Assembly (NCBI RefSeq): GCF_002409645.1
Contig: NZ_DHNR01000009.1
Location: 1-64,000 of the forward strand
Direction: 5' to 3'
DNA: 64,000 nt
From: Acetobacter sp. UBA5411
GTDB taxonomy: Bacteria; Pseudomonadota; Alphaproteobacteria; Acetobacterales; Acetobacteraceae
Shown here: one piece after another, positions 8,714 through 17,449 of the stretch
Layout: each line of letters starts with the position of its first letter
How positions within the stretch are numbered: position 1 is the first letter of the stretch
The notes under the pieces: model-generated
What the model was told of the DNA's origin: nothing
What the model saw: only the letters and a program-made list of their open reading frames with translations
Databases searched by the model: none
Program-made: the position numbers and the translations under genes

Positions 8714-10057
8714 ATGGCTGACCCGACCGTTTTCACCACTCCAGACCCCACAGTTCGCGAACTGCTGGCGACGCACTCGAACCTGTCGCTCGACGTGCGA
8801 AGTGGATTGATGCTGGATGGGGTGCCCCTTCTGGCTATTGCTGATGAAGTTGGCACGCCGTGCTGGGTCATCAGCGCTGATACTCTCAGAAAAAGAGCTG
8901 CGAAACTTCAGAATGCGATGAAAGCGGCGGGGTTGTCGGTTTCGGCGCATTTTGCGGTGAAGTCGAACGACCATCTGGCCGTGCTGAGCATCGTGTCTCA
9001 GGCCGGAATGGGGGCTGATGTTGTCAGTGGTGGTGAACTGACCAAGGCTCGAATGGCCGGAATCCCCGCGTCCCGGATCGTGTTTTCGGGGGTTGGCAAG
9101 ACTGATGCTGAACTGAAGCTCGCTCTTCAGGAAGGCATTGCCCAGATCAATGTCGAGAGCGCTGAAGAGCTTGAGATCCTGTCTGGCGTGGCCTCGTCCA
9201 TGGGACGTGAGATCGACGTGGCGCTGCGCGTAAACCCGGATGTCGATGCGAAGACACACGCCAAGATCACCACGGGGGTCGCGGGCAACAAGTTCGGTAT
9301 TCCCTACGATGAGGCGCTTGGACTGTATCGTCTTGCTTCCGATCTACCTGGACTGAGACCCGTTGGTTACGCAGTGCATATCGGCAGTCAGATTCTGACG
9401 ATGGCCCCTTATCGGGCGGCTTATGCCCGGATTGCTGCTCTCGTACGCACGACGCGTCAGGCCGGATTGCCCGTGACGGTTGTTGATTGCGGCGGCGGTC
9501 TCGGCATCTGTTACCGTGATGAAGGTGAAGGCTCACCTGAGGCGCTGGCCGGAGTGATCCGTTCCGAACTGGGCGATCTTGATGTTCGTCTGGCTATTGA
9601 ACCGGGCCGGTGGATTGCAGCGCCTGCCGGTGTGCTGCTGGCGAGCGTGATTCTGCGCAAGAAGGTCACGGATGGTTCGCCGTTCATCATTCTGGATGCG
9701 GCCATGAACGATCTGTTGAGGCCTTCCCTGTATGAAGCCTGGCATGGAATTCTGCCTCTCTCGGCCCATGATGCCGTTCTTGAACCTGAAGAGGCCAATG
9801 TTGTCGGACCTGTCTGCGAGACGGGGGATACATTCGCTCAGGGACGCAGTCTGCCGCCGTTGCAGAGAGGAGCGCGTGTCGCGATCCTGGATACGGGAGC
9901 CTATGGCGCCGTGATGAGCTCCACCTACAATGCTCGTCCGTTGGCTGCGGAAGTGCTGGTCGATGGGGATCGCTGGTCAGTGATCCGGCCGCGTCAGAAG
10001 ATTGAAGAGCTGTGGGCGAGTGAAATCATGTTTGAAGGAATGCGTGTCGAGGCATGA
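8714..10057 (+). CDS. lysA: Diaminopimelate decarboxylase
   Basis: Converts meso-diaminopimelate to lysine, the last step of lysine synthesis, using pyridoxal phosphate. The 447-aa protein has the fold type III landmarks: the PLP lysine K83 in HFAVKSN, the HIGSQI barrel motif, the phosphate-binding CGGGLGI, EPGRWI, and the C-terminal CETGD that supplies the active-site cysteine from the partner subunit. Length is slightly above the usual ~420 because of an N-terminal extension. The start ATG at 8714 lies about 70 bases beyond the preceding terminator, so it probably has its own promoter. The stop overlaps the next gene in an ATGA junction, a coupling seen for lysA and TIGR02302 genes in Alphaproteobacteria. 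Confidence 0.96.
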   Translation: MADPTVFTTPDPTVRELLATHSNLSLDVRSGLMLDGVPLLAIADEVGTPCWVISADTLRKRAAKLQNAMKAAGLSVSAHFAVKSNDHLAVLSIVSQAGMGADVVSGGELTKARMAGIPASRIVFSGVGKTDAELKLALQEGIAQINVESAEELEILSGVASSMGREIDVALRVNPDVDAKTHAKITTGVAGNKFGIPYDEALGLYRLASDLPGLRPVGYAVHIGSQILTMAPYRAAYARIAALVRTTRQAGLPVTVVDCGGGLGICYRDEGEGSPEALAGVIRSELGDLDVRLAIEPGRWIAAPAGVLLASVILRKKVTDGSPFIILDAAMNDLLRPSLYEAWHGILPLSAHDAVLEPEEANVVGPVCETGDTFAQGRSLPPLQRGARVAILDTGAYGAVMSSTYNARPLAAEVLVDGDRWSVIRPRQKIEELWASEIMFEGMRVEA

Positions 10058-12837
10058 GCATAGCCCCGCCGGAACAGATCAAAAACGCAGCTTTGCCTGA
10101 CGACAGCAGGCGGGCAACAGATCTCGCTGGCGTGCGCAGGAAAGCGCGTTCTGTTCTGGTTGTGGAAAGAGTTGCTGGTCTGCTCGCTCCTGCCGCTTCT
10201 GTTGCGGGTCTTTATTGTGTCGCCGGTTTTCTGCGTATTCCGCAGACCATGCCTGACTGGCTTCACGCCGTGGTCGAGGTGGGCAGTCTTGGTGCAGTCG
10301 TCTGGCTAGGACGTCGTGGGCTGAAACAGTACACGCCACCGACCCAGATGGAAGTGGACCGACGGATCGAACTGGCCTCCCGCTTGCGTAACAGGCCGCT
10401 GGCTTCCATGACGGATCGCCCGTCCGGCGTGGGGTCAGACATTCTCTGGAGCGCTTATCAGGAACGCCTGCTGAAATCGCTGGGGCCTCTGCGGTCAGGT
10501 TGGCCCGAACTCTCCAGCTTGCGCAAAAGCCGTTTTCTGCCTGTTGTGGCGCTGGCTCTCATTGGCACAGGCGTCTGGGCCGGAAGCCATGCGCCCGGAC
10601 GTCTGTTGGCTGCTTTTATTCCGGGAATTGATGATCCTGACGTGCCGCTGCCGCATGTCGAGGCATGGATCACCCCGCCATCCTATGCGCCGTCTGCTCC
10701 GGTCTTTCTGGCTGACGGAGCAGCGCATGTTCCTGCCGTGCCTGAAGGTTCCGTTCTGGTTTCGACAGTCACGGGCACGCAGTCCACTCCGCATCTGAAG
10801 GGCGGTTTCAACCACGAAACCATGCAGGCGCTTGGTCAGCATTCCTGGCGTATTCAGGCGGATCTCGATCATTCCGGTGCCTTTGTGGTCAATAGTCGTG
10901 GTCGCACGCTGGCGTCATGGCAACTGACGGTGACACCGGATGCCCTACCGCAGGTGGCATGGGGGCCGAACCCCGGTGGCGAGAAGGGCGGGCGTCGGAC
11001 CCGGCTTCCTTACGATGCGCATCACGCTTACGGACTTGGCTCGCTGGTCGTTGAAATCAGACTGGCTCATCCGGGATTGCTGACCAGAAGCCGTGTGCTG
11101 ACAGTGCCGATTCCGCTGAAAGGCCATCCGGTCAGTGCAAAAGGCGTAGCCGGTCCAGACCTGTCAGATGATCCGTGGGCGGGCGAAGAGGTCTCCGCCA
11201 CACTGGTTGCGACCAGCGTCAGCAAGAAGGTGGCCAGAAGTCCGATTGCCACTTTCAGGCTCGGTTCCAGGACGTTCAAATCACCTGTGGCCAAGGCTGT
11301 GCTGGACCTGAGGCGGCGTCTGGCTCTGGGAGATGAGCGTCGTCATGCCGCCGCCGAGGATCTGGAGGCTATTGGTGAAACACCGGGGCCGATTGACCAG
11401 AACACAGGCACGTTTCTCAATCTGACCAGCATTGTCGCGTTGCTGGATAATCGTGACGTCGACGACAACGATGCCCGTAACGAGGCTGTGGGACGGCTGT
11501 GGGATCTTGCTCTCGACATCGAGGATCAGTTGCATGGCGGCAAGCAATCCGCTCAGGCGTCGATTGATGTGCGCGCGGCGCAGGAAGCCGTTTCAGAGCA
11601 ATTGCGGCACATGCGGGAAGACAATGCTCACGGGACGGAGGATCAGGCGGAACTGAAGCGGCGGATGGACGCCCTGCGCGCCGCCATCGGTCGCAAGATG
11701 CAGGCGCTCGCCGAGCAGGCCATGCGTGACGGCACGGCCATTCCCGATCTGCCCGGTCTTACGAAATCCGGTGATCGCGCCTTTCAGAAACTGATGGAAC
11801 GGTTGCAGGGTGACGCGGCGGAAGGCCACGAAGACGGTGCGATGGACAAGCTGCAACAGCTTGAAGATTCCATCGAGAAGATGCGCAACGCCACGCCACA
11901 GGATATGGCGCAGCTGGCGCAGCAGATGATGGCACAGCAGAAGCTGAAAGAGCAGGCGGAAAGCCTCGGTGATCTGGTGAAGCAGCAGAGTTCGCTTCTG
12001 GATCATGCTCAGGCGCGGGTGGATCGAGATCAGCGGCGGCGGGACGAAAGCGCTGCCTCACAGCCGCCATCAGAGGACAGTGATCTTGGGTCCATGTCCA
12101 CGTCGGAACTGTTGCGCAGGCTTGGTTTGGTGCCGCCTGATGGTAGCGGTGTCCCTCCTCAGCAGCCTGAGGGTGAAACACAGGCTCCCACTCCGCAGGA
12201 ACCAGCCCAGTCAACGCAACAGACAGATGCGGACAAGAATGATCGTACCGCAGCGGAAGCCGACCAGAAGAGGTCGGATGGCGCTGCCCAGCATGCCCTG
12301 ATGCGGGCGACTGAAGAGCTTGGGAGTGAATTCAAGGAACTTTCAGGCAAGGACGTTCCGGCGTTTGGCGAAGCGGGCAAGGCCATGAAGGATGCCCGTC
12401 ATGCTCTGGCGGCTGACAATGATCCGGATGCTGTGAAAGCAGAAACTGCTGCGCTCAAGGCCTTGCAGCAGGGGCGTAATCAGATGCGGAAAGCCCTTCA
12501 GGGCAAGGGAGGCGGCTCGGGCAGCACGAGTTTCCTGCCATCCTTTGGTGGGGGCAGCAGTCAGGGTAAGGACGGTCAGTCCGGCAGTGGCGACGAGGAA
12601 AATGGTGATCCGGGTGAAGGTCAGTCCGGTGACGAGCAGAACGCCGATCGTGATCCGTTGGGTCGCTCGACAGGAGAGGGCACGGATACCAATCCAAATG
12701 CTGGGGATCGTCTCCCTGAGAAGATGTCGCGTGAACGCGCACAGGCGATTGAGGAAGAGTTGCGGCGCAGAGATTCCGACCGGACGCGTCCGAAGGAGGA
12801 GTTGGACTACTTGGACAGGCTTTTGAAGTCTTTTTGA
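10054..12837 (+). CDS. TIGR02302/DUF4175 family membrane protein
   Basis: A 927-aa protein of unknown function, recognised from its place after lysA and its layout. Two close hydrophobic segments at about residues 44-90 and one at about 160-190 should anchor it. A Pro/Ala-rich extracytoplasmic-looking region follows. From about residue 430 to the end the protein is highly charged and Gln/Ala-rich, with long coiled-coil-like helices (MAQLAQQMMAQQKLKEQAE) and a low-complexity GGGSGS/SGDEENGD linker before a short basic C-terminal segment (about 890-927). The ATG overlaps the lysA stop by four bases, so translation is probably coupled. No catalytic motif was seen. Family assignment is by memory of the family's context and composition. 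Confidence 0.75.
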   Translation: MSIAPPEQIKNAALPDDSRRATDLAGVRRKARSVLVVERVAGLLAPAASVAGLYCVAGFLRIPQTMPDWLHAVVEVGSLGAVVWLGRRGLKQYTPPTQMEVDRRIELASRLRNRPLASMTDRPSGVGSDILWSAYQERLLKSLGPLRSGWPELSSLRKSRFLPVVALALIGTGVWAGSHAPGRLLAAFIPGIDDPDVPLPHVEAWITPPSYAPSAPVFLADGAAHVPAVPEGSVLVSTVTGTQSTPHLKGGFNHETMQALGQHSWRIQADLDHSGAFVVNSRGRTLASWQLTVTPDALPQVAWGPNPGGEKGGRRTRLPYDAHHAYGLGSLVVEIRLAHPGLLTRSRVLTVPIPLKGHPVSAKGVAGPDLSDDPWAGEEVSATLVATSVSKKVARSPIATFRLGSRTFKSPVAKAVLDLRRRLALGDERRHAAAEDLEAIGETPGPIDQNTGTFLNLTSIVALLDNRDVDDNDARNEAVGRLWDLALDIEDQLHGGKQSAQASIDVRAAQEAVSEQLRHMREDNAHGTEDQAELKRRMDALRAAIGRKMQALAEQAMRDGTAIPDLPGLTKSGDRAFQKLMERLQGDAAEGHEDGAMDKLQQLEDSIEKMRNATPQDMAQLAQQMMAQQKLKEQAESLGDLVKQQSSLLDHAQARVDRDQRRRDESAASQPPSEDSDLGSMSTSELLRRLGLVPPDGSGVPPQQPEGETQAPTPQEPAQSTQQTDADKNDRTAAEADQKRSDGAAQHALMRATEELGSEFKELSGKDVPAFGEAGKAMKDARHALAADNDPDAVKAETAALKALQQGRNQMRKALQGKGGGSGSTSFLPSFGGGSSQGKDGQSGSGDEENGDPGEGQSGDEQNADRDPLGRSTGEGTDTNPNAGDRLPEKMSRERAQAIEEELRRRDSDRTRPKEELDYLDRLLKSF

Positions 12838-13164
12838 GGAATAGAGGGTTTGGAGGATGCGGCTGTTTTGGGGGGGATTGCGGGTTGTCCACTTTCCGGC
12901 TCAGACATGCAGAAGCGGACACCTCCTCCATTTTCAGCACAGATTAAAGTAACGCAAAGGATGCCTGCTAAACACATGCATCTGTAGTGCCTATACCCCC
13001 TATGAGCAATGTATTTCCTCAGGTCGCCGCCAAGCCTTCAAAGAAAATGATAGATCTAATCCGGTGGTGATCCGCTCCCGCCCTTGGCCTGTGCGAGCAT
13101 TTTCCGGCTGCATTGAACTGCGGAATAGCTTGGCATAGCTTCCTATTGAGACGGAGGAGCATGT
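12838..13164 (+). other. Non-coding strip upstream of the helicase-PLD gene
   Basis: No credible gene. It contains the repeat material at 12883-12921 (listed separately) and, just before 13165, a strong GGAGGAG ribosome site at 13153-13159. No clear terminator for the preceding gene and no convincing promoter boxes were found. Confidence 0.6.
12883..12921 (+). repeat. TGTCC(A/G)CTT inverted pair, left of helicase gene
   Basis: The block starts GGTTGTCCACTTT (12883-12895) and ends AAGCGGACA (12913-12921), so TGTCC(A/G)CTT faces its own complement across about 18 bases. A near-identical GGTTGTCCGCTTT lies at 17329-17341 on the other side of the helicase gene. It resembles a terminal repeat of an insertion element, but no transposase is present. 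Confidence 0.4.
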
Positions 13165-16100
13165 ATGCCGGTCAATCAGAAGTCGCCACGCCCATTGGAT
13201 GTGCTCGAATACTGGCGCCGATCCCTCGTCGACGAAGCTCAGGCCACACTGTCCTTCGAAGGTAAGGAGGTCGTGACGCTTCGGGTCGAGGATTTGCGCC
13301 GTGGCGTTCTACCGCCGCGCGACGTCGAGGCTCTGCACGCCCTCCGCTTAAAGCAAAAGGATACCGCAGAGGACAAGGACAGCGACGTCGTCATAGCTAG
13401 CATAGCGCTGCGCGCGCTCAACCTGACCGTCACCCACGGGGCCGGAGACCTTCGGCACGCCCGTGCCTATGTCCAAGGCGTCGTCGTGGCTGTCAGCGCG
13501 ACGGGCCAGCTATCGGTTCATGAGGACCTGCCGCCCTGGATAAACCGGCACTATCTGGAGCCAACTGACAGCATCGTAACCATCGGCCACGTGGAACGGA
13601 TGGACGCTTGGTTGCAGGCGAACCCGCCGGATTGCACCGAGTGGTCGCGCTGGCTCGATTGGGCAGACGGCTGCTGGGACGCGGTGACCGATGGGGTGGT
13701 GCCCCAGGGATGGGTGCTGACCGAGACCGTGCCCGCGCTGACGGTCGCGTCTTCCGCCAACATGGCGATGATCCGCAACCTCAAGAAATTTTACGATGCA
13801 GCCTGCGCTGAGCCAACCAGCATAATGTCGCCTTTGCTTGCGCGCTACATCACCCCGCTCAATGACGCAGAATTGGTAGATGGGGCGTTCCGCGATGAAA
13901 TGTCGAAGGCGCCCCGCGGGTCGATGAACGGCAAATATGGTCTGTCACCCAACCAGTCCGATACGGTCGGCGCATACCTAGCCCTCGAAGAGGGTGAGAT
14001 GTTGGCTGTGAATGGGCCGCCGGGCACGGGCAAGACGACTCTCTTGCAAGGCATCATCGCGACCGAGCTCGTCTACCGCGCCCTGCGTAACGAGGAGCCC
14101 GTCGTCTTTGTCTGCACCTCGACCAACAATCAGGCCGTACAAAACATCATTGTCGCGATGGGCTCCGCGCTGATTGACCCCTCCGACCGCAATTGGGCGC
14201 GGCGCTGGGTGGATGGTGCAGACAGCCTGGGGCTGCTTCTCATCTCAAAGGAGCGCGCTCCCAGGGCAGAGAAGGAGGGATTCCTAGTCGCGGTCCCTGG
14301 GCGCAGGCCGGCCCCGGAGGACTGGTCTGGATTCCCAGCCCTGGAGCGCGACTGCGCCATTCTCGACCAAGCCATGGTGACGTGGATGGCGCGCTTTCAT
14401 GATTATCGGCTGGACCTGCAAGATGTGGAGGACGTTCACGAAGCGGTCGAAATCCTGCGTAAGGAGATGGCGCATCTTCATAATCGCGTGCGCCCCCTCA
14501 TCGCCGCCTATCAGCGTTATGACCAGCTTACGGGCGAAGGCCCCGACGACGCCGCCCTCGACGAACAGGAGGCTGAACTCGTCCGATTGAAAGGACAGTT
14601 TGATGAAAAGGCCGGAAATGTCGGTGCGCGCCTTGAAGAAGAAACCGGCGCCCTTGACGCTGCGCGCAGGCGTTACAGCGCTGAAAGTCAGAACGAGGCC
14701 CGCCTGCTGGCCCGAGCCCAGGACACCGTCGAAAAGCAACGGCGACAGGTCGAAGACACCGACGCGTTCGCCGCCCGCGTCATCGCGTCCCTTCCCAGCG
14801 AAGGCGGGATTTTCGGTGGCCTCTTCTCGACGCGCAAATGGGAGGCGGCCGAAGTCATGGTCGCTCAATCGCCTCACGCTGCGGCGTTTGTGTCCGCCAT
14901 GCAGGCTCGCACACGCGCGGCTTATCTTGGCGTGATCGCGGGCCTGCAGGAAACGGCCCGCAAAGCCCTCGGGGACGCGGAGGCGGAGCTGGCAGCCGTG
15001 GAGAGAACCCGAAAAGCGCGACTTGCCCAGATCGGGGCGCAGGTCGAGGAATGCGCCAACAAAAAGGTCGTATCCGAAAGTGAGCTGCGCCAGCTCAACG
15101 AGATGAAGGCGCGCAGCTGCGATGCTCCCATGCGCGAACTCGCCAGCAAGCGCGCGGAACTCGCCGCTCTGCCTCGGATGCTGGCAGAAGTCGGCCACGC
15201 CGTGGGCGAACCGGATTGGTGGCGCCAGAACTTTGAGGTCTCCGAATGCGAGCTGCCTTGGCTCCGGGAGACATCCGATCACCGCGCACTCGATGCACTG
15301 CTTGACCGCACAGTGCGCTTCAAGCTTTTTCACCTGGCCCTACGCTACTGGGAAGGGCGCTGGATCCTTGAGACGCAGAGATTCCAGGCGGCACTCTCCG
15401 GCGGCGATACACGCGCTTACCCTTTCAAGGGGGCGGGCGAGAAGGCGCTCGTCGCCATGTATCGCCGCTGGGCGATGCTGACGCCGTGCTTCGTCTCGAC
15501 GACAGCGACGCTGCCCAGGCATTTCATTAGGACCGCTCGCGTCGACCAGAAATGGCAAAGCCTCTACATGACGGGGTTCATCGACACGCTCATCATCGAC
15601 GAGGCGGGGCAGATACCGCCCTTCCAGGCGGCACCCGCGATGGCGCTGGCCAAGCGTGCGGTCGTCGTAGGCGATATCTTCCAGATCGCGCCGGTCGTAA
15701 CGATGCCGCACTCCACCGATTGCGGCAACGCGCAGGCCGCGGGTGTCTACCAGAGCTGGTGGAACGAGGACCATGCCGTGACCGACGGCCGGGTCGTGAC
15801 GGCCAGCGCGCGCAACGAGCTGCCGGGGTCCGTGATGCGTGTTGTCCAGTCCTCAACGCGGTATTCCTCGCCCGAGGCCCCTTTACCAGGCATGTTTCTC
15901 TCCGAGCATCGCCGGTGTCACCGCGACATCATTCAAATCTGCAACGAGTTGGTCTATGGCGGTCGGCTCGAGCCTATGACGGCGCAGCCCAAGGAGCCGC
16001 CTCCGGTGCCCGCTCTGGCATGGGCGAACGTCTCCGGGCGATACGAGCGCGTCGGCGGCAGCGGGACCAACAAAAAAGAAGCCGCCGCTATCGCGCGCTG

Positions 16101-17118
16101 GATCGGTGCGCATGCGCAGGAGTGGGTTAACCATTACGGCTGCGAGCTATCGAAGATCGTGGCTATCGTGACTCCGTTCTCGGCGCAGAAGCGCGTGCTC
16201 CACGCGACCATTGGCCATATGCGCGACAATGGGAAACTGGATTTCTTGAACATCACCGTGGGCACCGTCCACGCACTGCAGGGCGCGGAACGGCCTATCG
16301 TCATCTTTTCGCCGACCTACGACCGCGACACGCCCCCCTCCTTCATCGAAGGCAACCGCAGCCTCCTGAACGTCGCCATCTCGCGAGCAAAGGACAGCTT
16401 CGTCATCATCGGTGCAATGGAGCATTTCGAAGGTATTCCATCCTCCACCTTGGGTATCGTGGGTCGATCAATGTTTACGCGCGGTTCAGAGCTGCGCGAG
16501 GTCACCGGCAACTATGCGGCCCCCGACGACATTGTCCTGCGCGGTGAGCGCCTGTCGACCCACGCCGCTCATGTCAACGCCTTCAACGCTGCTCTGAACG
16601 AATTGGCGTCAGGATGCAACGCAGTGGTCGTCTCGCCTTTCCTGGGCGCGGACCCCGTGGAGACCCAGGCCCTCCAGGACGTCGTCAGCGGCGCTATCGC
16701 ACGGCGCTGCTCCGTGCACATCGTCACGCGACCGGCGACCAGACCTGTCGATGCCCGCCTGCAGGTGCTATTGCGCGAGATGGGCGCGACCCTCCATCAC
16801 ATTGCGCTACTGCACTCCAAGTCGCTCATTACGCCCACGGTGCTCATCGAAGGCTCGTTCAACTGGCTGAGCGTCAAGCGCGCCAATCCCGAGGGGGCCA
16901 ATCTCGACACGTCCTGGCGCCTGACGGGCCTGCCTGCGCGCACGGCTGCGGCTGAGGCCATCAAAGAGCTCAGAGCCCGCGGCGCCGCAGTGAACGTCGT
17001 GATTACCGGTGAGGCGCGCCCCGCCCTGGATAATGCGCCAGACACGGGCAACGCTGAGGAGCCCCGAGACACCCTCTTGAGGACCGCAGTGGTTCAGATG
17101 GTTCCGCCCGCCGTCTAG
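13165..17118 (+). CDS. SF1 (UPF1/DNA2-like) helicase with C-terminal PLD nuclease domain; Mokosh type II-like defence protein
   Basis: A 1317-aa stand-alone protein. Motifs in order: Walker A GPPGTGKTT at 284-292; a long charged coiled-coil insertion at roughly 430-715; Walker B DEAG at 812-815 followed by VVVGDIFQIAPV; LSEHRRCHRDI near 911; GTVHALQGAE near 1033; and LLNVAISRAKDSF near 1068, which is the Dna2/Nam7 (COG1112) helicase set. Residues about 1138-1250 look like a phospholipase-D domain with LHSKS (H1217, K1219) and GSFNW (1230-1234), a single HxK active site. Helicase plus PLD in one chain is the arrangement described for Mokosh type II (MkoC). The gene has a good GGAGGAG site five bases upstream, sits alone, and its C/G-ending codon use differs visibly from its neighbours. 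Family motifs are seen; the defence role is inference. Confidence 0.8.
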   Translation: MPVNQKSPRPLDVLEYWRRSLVDEAQATLSFEGKEVVTLRVEDLRRGVLPPRDVEALHALRLKQKDTAEDKDSDVVIASIALRALNLTVTHGAGDLRHARAYVQGVVVAVSATGQLSVHEDLPPWINRHYLEPTDSIVTIGHVERMDAWLQANPPDCTEWSRWLDWADGCWDAVTDGVVPQGWVLTETVPALTVASSANMAMIRNLKKFYDAACAEPTSIMSPLLARYITPLNDAELVDGAFRDEMSKAPRGSMNGKYGLSPNQSDTVGAYLALEEGEMLAVNGPPGTGKTTLLQGIIATELVYRALRNEEPVVFVCTSTNNQAVQNIIVAMGSALIDPSDRNWARRWVDGADSLGLLLISKERAPRAEKEGFLVAVPGRRPAPEDWSGFPALERDCAILDQAMVTWMARFHDYRLDLQDVEDVHEAVEILRKEMAHLHNRVRPLIAAYQRYDQLTGEGPDDAALDEQEAELVRLKGQFDEKAGNVGARLEEETGALDAARRRYSAESQNEARLLARAQDTVEKQRRQVEDTDAFAARVIASLPSEGGIFGGLFSTRKWEAAEVMVAQSPHAAAFVSAMQARTRAAYLGVIAGLQETARKALGDAEAELAAVERTRKARLAQIGAQVEECANKKVVSESELRQLNEMKARSCDAPMRELASKRAELAALPRMLAEVGHAVGEPDWWRQNFEVSECELPWLRETSDHRALDALLDRTVRFKLFHLALRYWEGRWILETQRFQAALSGGDTRAYPFKGAGEKALVAMYRRWAMLTPCFVSTTATLPRHFIRTARVDQKWQSLYMTGFIDTLIIDEAGQIPPFQAAPAMALAKRAVVVGDIFQIAPVVTMPHSTDCGNAQAAGVYQSWWNEDHAVTDGRVVTASARNELPGSVMRVVQSSTRYSSPEAPLPGMFLSEHRRCHRDIIQICNELVYGGRLEPMTAQPKEPPPVPALAWANVSGRYERVGGSGTNKKEAAAIARWIGAHAQEWVNHYGCELSKIVAIVTPFSAQKRVLHATIGHMRDNGKLDFLNITVGTVHALQGAERPIVIFSPTYDRDTPPSFIEGNRSLLNVAISRAKDSFVIIGAMEHFEGIPSSTLGIVGRSMFTRGSELREVTGNYAAPDDIVLRGERLSTHAAHVNAFNAALNELASGCNAVVVSPFLGADPVETQALQDVVSGAIARRCSVHIVTRPATRPVDARLQVLLREMGATLHHIALLHSKSLITPTVLIEGSFNWLSVKRANPEGANLDTSWRLTGLPARTAAAEAIKELRARGAAVNVVITGEARPALDNAPDTGNAEEPRDTLLRTAVVQMVPPAV

Positions 17119-17449
17119 CCGGGGACCGCTGCACCCCTCGTGCTCTGGCCGGCGGGCATTAATCATTGAGGGCGAGGCCGGCACCAGGCCGGAAGAGAAG
17201 CGGGGTTAAAACGTCTAGCCCTGCGAGAAGACAACGCTATCAGGGAATGCGTCCGGCGGCATCCTACTGGCGAAAGCAGTATATTCCACTCCCCCAAGAA
17301 GCCAGATTTCTTGATTGGGGGGTAAGCAGGTTGTCCGCTTTAAAAGTGCCCACTGGATGTTTCCTGCCATTGATTCAACTGCAGATAGAGACACTCAGGC
17401 GACAGAAATGATCGGACAATGGGAAGAAGTTGTCGGTCGACCTTGACGC
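17119..17449 (+). other. Non-coding strip downstream of the helicase-PLD gene
   Basis: No credible gene. An imperfect hairpin (cccccaagaa at 17291-17300 against ttcttgattggggg at 17309-17322, with an internal bulge) may act as a terminator but lacks a T run. The repeat GGTTGTCCGCTTT lies at 17329-17341. Confidence 0.55.
17329..17341 (+). repeat. TGTCCGCTTT repeat, right of helicase gene
   Basis: GGTTGTCCGCTTT differs by one base from GGTTGTCCACTTT at 12883-12895 (direct orientation), and its TGTCCGCTT core is the inverse of AAGCGGACA at 12913-12921. The pair brackets the helicase-PLD gene and may mark an old insertion boundary. Confidence 0.4.

Noticed and set aside
7781..9259. 492-codon minus-strand frame across the CgeB-like gene and lysA
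   Set aside because: It crosses a strong terminator and two recognised plus-strand genes and shows no motifs.
14284..15333. Minus-strand frame inside the helicase-PLD gene
   Set aside because: High C+G content leaves antisense frames open; no motif or ribosome site supports it.
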